Of a stretch of 8,957 nucleotides of DNA, positions 4,737-8,957 are shown one piece after another. A model generated the notes under the pieces. It had not been told where the DNA came from and ran no database searches. It was given only the letters and a program-made list of their open reading frames with translations. Every line of letters starts with the position of its first letter. Within the stretch, counting starts at the first letter, position 1. Source of the stretch: Acidobacteriota bacterium (lineage in GTDB: Bacteria; Actinomycetota; Acidimicrobiia; Spongiisociales; UBA5794); NCBI GenBank assembly GCA_022574065.1, contig JACZST010000046.1, positions 1 to 8,957 of the forward strand, in the 5' to 3' direction. Made by a program: the position numbers and the translations under genes.

Positions 4737-7253
4737 TCACGTGCTTGGTTGAACCCCGACGAACACGGTGATGGTGTCACCGGGAGAGACCAGCGCTCCC
4801 GGGATCGGATCCGTGCTGATGACCGTGCTCCATTGCGTCGGGTCTGGCACTTCGACGTCGACCCTGACCCAGCTCAGAATCACCGCGGTCTCCTCCTCGA
4901 AGAGGGCGAGTGCGCTGGGCACCTCGGTCACCGACAACCCGATGAGGTCGGGGCCTTCGATCTCTTCTGGGATCCCGATCGAGATCTCGAGCGTCACCGC
5001 CGACCCCTGAGCCAGCCTCGTCCCCGACTCCGGTTCAAGGCTGATGATGGTGCCGGGCTCTTCGAACGAGGGCACCTCGACGATTTCGACTCTGAGGTGG
5101 GCGGCGTAGACCGCGGCCTCAATCGCAGCGACCGTCATGTCGACATTGATTCTGGGAACGCTGGTTCCTGGCACGGCGTAGTAGGCGCTCGTTCCCTCTG
5201 GGGGCTCCGGGAAGTCGAGCACCTCCAGATCTTCTGTCAGGTAGAGCATGAATTGCTTCCATACCGGAGCGGCAACCGTTCCGCCGTAGGCCACGCGATG
5301 CGACTGCTCACGTCCCTCCATGTCGTTCCAGATCGTGAAGCCTCGCATCTCGACCGACCCGTCGGGGTGACCGACCCACACCGCCGTGCTGTACTGCGGG
5401 ATGAACCCGATGAACCAGACGTCGGTGTAGTCGGTCGCGGTACCGGTTTTTCCGGCCTGGGGGCGGCCGATGTTGGCGCGCTGGCCGGTCCCGCTTCCAC
5501 TGGAGACAACCTTCTCCAGCGTCGAGGTCACCGCGGCGGCGATCTGTTCCGACAACACCCTGACCGGCTGGGTGTGGTGCTGGTAGACGACCGTGCCCGA
5601 CGCGTCGGTGATGCGCTCGATGAGGTACGGCTCGATGTAGTTCCCGCCGTTGGCGAACGTCGAGTATGCCGAGGCCATCTCCAGCGGGCTGACCGAGGCG
5701 GCGCCAAGGGTGACCGAGTACACCGGTTTCATCGACGACTTGATGCCAAGGCGGGCGGCCATCTCGATCACTACCTCCGGACCTATCGCCTGGATCACCC
5801 TGGCATAAACGGTGTTGATCGAGGAGTAGGTTCCGGCCTCGAGGGTGGTGAGCCTGTACGGCTCCCTACCGGCGTTGAGGGGTGCCCAGATGCTGTTGTT
5901 GGCGTTCCCCCCACAGCCGGGGGTACCGCAGTCGATTGCGGCCGGGCTCGAGCGATCCCAGTACGAATTGAGGGTGATCCGCCTTCCCTCCAGATCACCG
6001 TTTTCCAGAGCTGCGGCCAGCGTGAACGGCTTGAGCGCCGACCCGGCGTGGCGCCGACCCTCGATCGCCAGGTCATAGGGGCGCTCGCCGGCGGCGAGGT
6101 CGGTGCCGTACTCGATACCGGAGGCAACGACCCGGATGGCACCCGTGGCGTTCTCCACGGTGGCGATGGCGCCGGTTGGCCCCCCGCTCCCTAGCCGGTA
6201 CCACGCCCGCAGGATCCGGTTCGCTTCGGTCTGGAGGTCGAAGTCGACCGTCACGTGGATGGTGAGCCCGCCGCCGCCGCTGCATGTGGTATCGGCAGCC
6301 GGACAGCCGAACACCGCCTCCTTGCGCTCGGTATAGGTAGGGCCGAGGCCGTAGCGGTTTGCGGTGTCGTCCAAAAGAGCCCTCCGCACCGCGATCATCA
6401 CCTGGGGCGACAACTCCTCACTCTCTGGGTGCGGCACAACCCCGAGCGGCTGTGCCTTTGCCGTGGTCGCCGCGTTCACAGTGATGAACCCGTTGTCGAA
6501 CATCCGATCGATGGTGCGGTTGCGGGCCTCGAGGGAGTTCTGTGGATTTTGCCTGGGGTGATAGAAGGTGGGGCTCCGGATCGGGGTCACCAGGGTGGCG
6601 GCCTCGGCAACGGTGAGCTCATCGAGCGACTTGCCAAAATACTCCTGCGCTGCAGCGACGACCCCGTAGGCGTTGGAGCCGAAGAACACCGAGTTGGCGT
6701 AGAACTCGAGGATCTGCTCCTTGGTGAAACGGCGCTCGAGCTCGGTTGCCACCTGCGCCTCGCAGATCTTGCGTTCGATGGTCCGGTCCGAGGTGAGGAA
6801 GTTCTGCTTGACCACCTGTTGGGTGATGGTGGAAGCCCCGCTCTCCCCTCCGGCGAGCGCAGACCGGAAGATGGCCCTGAAGTCGACTCCGGAGTGCTCA
6901 TAGAAGCTCTTGTCCTCGGCCGAGAGCAGCGCATCGATCACCATGACCGGCATCTCATCGAGCGGTGTCGGCTGGCTGTTGCGTTCGGACAGCTTCCCGA
7001 GCTCAACGCCGTCGCTGGTGACGACCGACGAGAGCCGTGACACGTCGGGAAACGTCAGGTCCATCCCATCGATGTCGCACAGATATTGCTCTTCGAGGCT
7101 TTGGGCGGTTCCGATCGCTGCCGTCGATCCAAGGAACCCGAACAGGCCGATCCAGCCGGCGACGACGATCACGATGATCGTCAACAACAGCAGCGAAGGG
7201 AGCCGCCGTCGCCGACGGTCTCTGCGGTGAGCCTCGTGGATATTGGGGTCCAT
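4737..7253 (-). CDS. ponA: Class A penicillin-binding protein (glycosyltransferase GT51 + transpeptidase) with two PASTA domains
   Basis: An 838-residue bifunctional cell-wall synthase. A short Arg-rich cytoplasmic tail (8-17) precedes one membrane anchor (about 20-42). The GT51 domain polymerises lipid II: catalytic Glu113 in SAEDKSFYEHSGVD, then GASTITQQ (139-146), RKICE (161-165) and ILEFYANSVFFG (181-192). The transpeptidase cross-links stem peptides: Ser405 in SALK (405-408), SIN (478-480) and KTG (602-604). Two PASTA-like repeats follow (about 696-760 and 764-834). GT motif II has Ala140 where Gly is usual. All six cysteines (59, 164, 317, 324, 442, 447) lie outside the membrane, two pairs being close together. 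The start is ATG 7253 because GAGG (7265-7262) is 8 bases upstream; ATG 7259 is only 2 bases from it, and the frame runs open to 7481 over the neighbouring gene. Symbol is by class only. Confidence 0.94.
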   Translation of the reverse strand: MDPNIHEAHRRDRRRRRLPSLLLLTIIVIVVAGWIGLFGFLGSTAAIGTAQSLEEQYLCDIDGMDLTFPDVSRLSSVVTSDGVELGKLSERNSQPTPLDEMPVMVIDALLSAEDKSFYEHSGVDFRAIFRSALAGGESGASTITQQVVKQNFLTSDRTIERKICEAQVATELERRFTKEQILEFYANSVFFGSNAYGVVAAAQEYFGKSLDELTVAEAATLVTPIRSPTFYHPRQNPQNSLEARNRTIDRMFDNGFITVNAATTAKAQPLGVVPHPESEELSPQVMIAVRRALLDDTANRYGLGPTYTERKEAVFGCPAADTTCSGGGGLTIHVTVDFDLQTEANRILRAWYRLGSGGPTGAIATVENATGAIRVVASGIEYGTDLAAGERPYDLAIEGRRHAGSALKPFTLAAALENGDLEGRRITLNSYWDRSSPAAIDCGTPGCGGNANNSIWAPLNAGREPYRLTTLEAGTYSSINTVYARVIQAIGPEVVIEMAARLGIKSSMKPVYSVTLGAASVSPLEMASAYSTFANGGNYIEPYLIERITDASGTVVYQHHTQPVRVLSEQIAAAVTSTLEKVVSSGSGTGQRANIGRPQAGKTGTATDYTDVWFIGFIPQYSTAVWVGHPDGSVEMRGFTIWNDMEGREQSHRVAYGGTVAAPVWKQFMLYLTEDLEVLDFPEPPEGTSAYYAVPGTSVPRINVDMTVAAIEAAVYAAHLRVEIVEVPSFEEPGTIISLEPESGTRLAQGSAVTLEISIGIPEEIEGPDLIGLSVTEVPSALALFEEETAVILSWVRVDVEVPDPTQWSTVISTDPIPGALVSPGDTITVFVGVQPST

Positions 7254-7353
7254 CGTCATGACCTCAGGAGAACAGGGTTGGTTTGCTCCCCCTGGGTAGC
7301 ATCCAAGCCGTTCAAGAGCATAGGAAGCAGGCCCAGATACGGGGGGTACCGAG
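7254..7353. promoter_or_regulatory. Divergent intergenic spacer between the penicillin-binding protein and mutase genes
   Basis: These 100 bases must hold promoters for both outward-facing genes. The minus-strand Shine-Dalgarno GAGG (7265-7262) and a plus-strand run of six G (7341-7346, 7 bases before ATG 7354) are visible. On the minus strand TTGAAC (7314-7309) resembles a -35 box, but no good -10 lies at the right distance. I could not identify an operator or a cobalamin riboswitch. Confidence 0.45.
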
Positions 7354-8910
7354 ATGACCGGAGACGAACGGTCACGGCCCGAATACGACGCCGAGGATCT
7401 CCCCGGCTGGGACCCGGAGGAGAAACTCGGCATGCCAGGGTCGTATCCCTTCACCAGGGGGCCGTATCCCTCGATGTACACGGAACGGCCGTGGACGATC
7501 CGCCAGTACGCCGGTTACGGCGATGCGACGACGACGAACAGCCGGTTCCGTGCCCTGCTCGACGCCGGCCAGACGGGGTTGTCGGTCGCCTTCGACCTTC
7601 CCACCCAGATGGGTTACGACTCGGATGATGAGATGGCCAGCGGCGAGGTCGGGAAGGTGGGCGTGGCCGTCGACTCGATTGCGGACATGCGGGCGCTCTT
7701 TGCCGGGATCCCGCTGGCCGAGGTCACCACCTCGATGACGATCAACTCCACGGCGGCGATCCTGTTGTTGTTGTACGAGCTGGTGGCGACCGAGCAGGGG
7801 ATATCGCCTGATCGGATTGGCGGGACCGTACAAAACGACATCCTCAAGGAGTACATCGCCAGGGGGACGTACATTTATCCGCCCGGACCGTCGATGCGCT
7901 TGGTGACCGACCTTTTTGCCTACTGCGCTGCCGAACTACCCAACTGGAACACGATTTCGATCAGCGGGTACCACATCCGCGAGGCAGGCTCCACCGCTGC
8001 TCAGGAGATCGCATTCACGATCGCCGACGGGCTCGCCTATGTAGAGGCGGCGAGCAGCGCCGGGCTCGATATCGATAGGTTCGCCCCGCGGCTGTCGTTT
8101 TTCTGGAACGCCCACAACGGCATCTTCGAGGAGGCCGCCAAGTACCGGGCGGCGCGCCGTCTGTGGGCCCGCCTCATGCGCCATCGCATCGGTGCCACCG
8201 AGCCCGAGTCGTGGCGGATGCGCTTCCATACCCAAACGGCGGGTTCGTCGCTCACCGCGCAGCAGCCGCTGAACAACGTGACCCGGACCGCCTATCAGGC
8301 CCTTTCCGCAGTGCTCGGGGGTACCCAGTCGCTTCACACCAATTCCTACGACGAGGCCCTTGGGCTCCCAACCGAGGAGGCTGCCGTGGTGGCGCTTCGC
8401 ACCCAGCAGATCCTGGCCTCCGAGACCGGCGTGGCGGAGGTCGTCGACCCGTTGGCTGGGTCGTATTACGTCGAGGCGCTCACCGATCGCCTCGAGGCGG
8501 AAGCAGACGCACTGATCGCGCGCATCGACGCGTACGGAGGTGCGGTGGCCGCCATCGAAGCGGGATTCCAGCAAGGCGAGATCGAGGAGGCTGCATACGC
8601 CCAGGCCCGCAGTGTCGAGTCCGGAGCGGAGGTTGTGGTCGGGGTCAACGAGTTCGTGGAGGACCACGTCGGCGAGCAGGCGGTCCTGAAAGTGGACCCG
8701 GCAACAGAGGCCGCCCAGATACAGGGGTTGCAGGAGCACCGTGACCAACGCGACGGATCGGCGGTGACCGCCGCCCTCGACTCGGTGAGGGTGAGCGCAG
8801 GCGGTGAGGACAACCTGCTGTATCCGATGCGTGAAGCGCTGCTTCTCGGTGCGACCCTCGGGGAGGTGTCGGCGACCCTGGAGCAGGTGTTCGGCCGCTA
8901 CCGGCCCTGA
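7354..8910 (+). CDS. mcmA: Methylmalonyl-CoA mutase catalytic subunit without a B12-binding domain
   Basis: A 518-residue TIM-barrel subunit of an adenosylcobalamin-dependent acyl-CoA mutase, probably interconverting methylmalonyl-CoA and succinyl-CoA. The N-terminus has GWDPEEKLG, then TRGPYPSMY and RPWTIRQYAGY (about 34-55). GLSVAFDLPTQMGYDSD, GTVQNDILKEYIAR (157-170), SISGYHIREAG (202-212) and GGTQSLHTNSYDEALGLPT follow in order. Residues matching P. shermanii Tyr89, Gln197, Arg207 and His244 are Tyr42, Gln160, Arg170 and His207. The Arg that binds the substrate carboxylate is kept, whereas isobutyryl-CoA mutases have Gln there as I recall, so methylmalonyl-CoA is favoured. The protein ends where the linker to the B12 domain would begin, so a separate cobalamin-binding subunit is needed; none lies within the window, which ends 47 bases later. 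The start ATG 7354 follows a G-rich run and gives the expected N-terminus. Confidence 0.93.
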   Translation: MTGDERSRPEYDAEDLPGWDPEEKLGMPGSYPFTRGPYPSMYTERPWTIRQYAGYGDATTTNSRFRALLDAGQTGLSVAFDLPTQMGYDSDDEMASGEVGKVGVAVDSIADMRALFAGIPLAEVTTSMTINSTAAILLLLYELVATEQGISPDRIGGTVQNDILKEYIARGTYIYPPGPSMRLVTDLFAYCAAELPNWNTISISGYHIREAGSTAAQEIAFTIADGLAYVEAASSAGLDIDRFAPRLSFFWNAHNGIFEEAAKYRAARRLWARLMRHRIGATEPESWRMRFHTQTAGSSLTAQQPLNNVTRTAYQALSAVLGGTQSLHTNSYDEALGLPTEEAAVVALRTQQILASETGVAEVVDPLAGSYYVEALTDRLEAEADALIARIDAYGGAVAAIEAGFQQGEIEEAAYAQARSVESGAEVVVGVNEFVEDHVGEQAVLKVDPATEAAQIQGLQEHRDQRDGSAVTAALDSVRVSAGGEDNLLYPMREALLLGATLGEVSATLEQVFGRYRP

Positions 8911-8911
8911 T

Positions 8912-8928
8912 AAGTCGCAAGTCGCAAG
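8912..8928 (+). repeat. AAGTCGC heptad tandem repeat after the mutase gene
   Basis: Directly after the TGA at 8908-8910 comes AAGTCGC AAGTCGC AAG, a 7-base unit in 2.4 copies. It shares the AAGTNNC pattern with the repeats at 2782-2820. No hairpin or T-run follows within the window. The remaining bases to 8957 show no recognisable feature. Confidence 0.65.
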
Positions 8929-8957
8929 CTCAAGAGCCTCGGGTCGTGCCTGCGTCT

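Noticed and set aside
4715..4740. GGTAGCAGCCA on the minus strand resembles part of the signal-recognition-particle RNA loop
   Set aside because: The GGAA tetraloop and the preceding CAGG half of the loop are missing, and the stretch overlaps the end of the penicillin-binding protein gene.
4749..6194. 481-codon plus-strand open frame opposite the penicillin-binding protein
   Set aside because: Antisense shadow rich in Asp, Arg and Gly; the minus strand encodes an enzyme with all catalytic motifs.
7254..7353. Cobalamin riboswitch controlling the B12-dependent mutase
   Set aside because: The spacer is only 100 bases, and I found no B12-box-like or GCCACTG-like segment on the plus strand.
7254..7481. 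Longer N-terminus for the penicillin-binding protein (frame open back to 7481)
   Set aside because: It would overlap the start of the mutase gene on the opposite strand, and GAGG is correctly spaced only for ATG 7253.

Overview
The window is GC-rich, about 69% in the stretch I counted (421-720), and has tight gene packing, overlapping stop/start codons and few clear transcription signals. The class A penicillin-binding protein with C-terminal PASTA domains and the high GC point to an actinobacterium, possibly an uncultured member near Acidimicrobiia. That placement is inference from gene content. The first ~430 bases do not fit: they are about 58% GC and encode a piece that closely resembles haloarchaeal NcsA/TtuA tRNA-thiolation proteins.

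Layout. Bases 1-771 are one open frame, open to the left edge, that appears to be a mosaic. It holds an unrecognised segment (1 to ~221), an internal fragment of an NcsA/TtuA-type protein (~222-432), and the C-terminal end of a membrane protein (~433-771). Next on the plus strand come a PduO-type cob(I)alamin adenosyltransferase (793-1344) and a leucyl aminopeptidase of family M17 (1337-2794), which overlap by 8 bases. Converging on them from the minus strand are a rhodanese/MoeB-ThiF fusion (3934-2819) and, just upstream of it, a short unrecognised Arg-rich protein (4448-3969). A 288-base gap (4449-4736) holds an AT-rich patch that may be a promoter and two structured repeat elements. Then comes a large minus-strand bifunctional penicillin-binding protein (7253-4737). 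A 100-base divergent spacer separates it from a plus-strand, B12-domain-less methylmalonyl-CoA mutase catalytic subunit (7354-8910).

How the genes fit together. The adenosyltransferase makes adenosylcobalamin, the cofactor the mutase needs, so two ends of one metabolic requirement lie in the window although they are not in one operon. The mutase lacks its own cobalamin-binding domain and needs a separate small subunit, which is not in the window. The E1-like/rhodanese protein belongs to sulfur transfer onto ubiquitin-like carriers (molybdopterin, thiamine or thiolation pathways). The penicillin-binding protein builds the cell wall.

No complete novel system is visible. The observations most worth a second look are the mosaic left end, a 7-base repeat family (AAGTNNC) at gene ends, the swapped domain order of the rhodanese/MoeB fusion, and the structured gap at 4511-4708.
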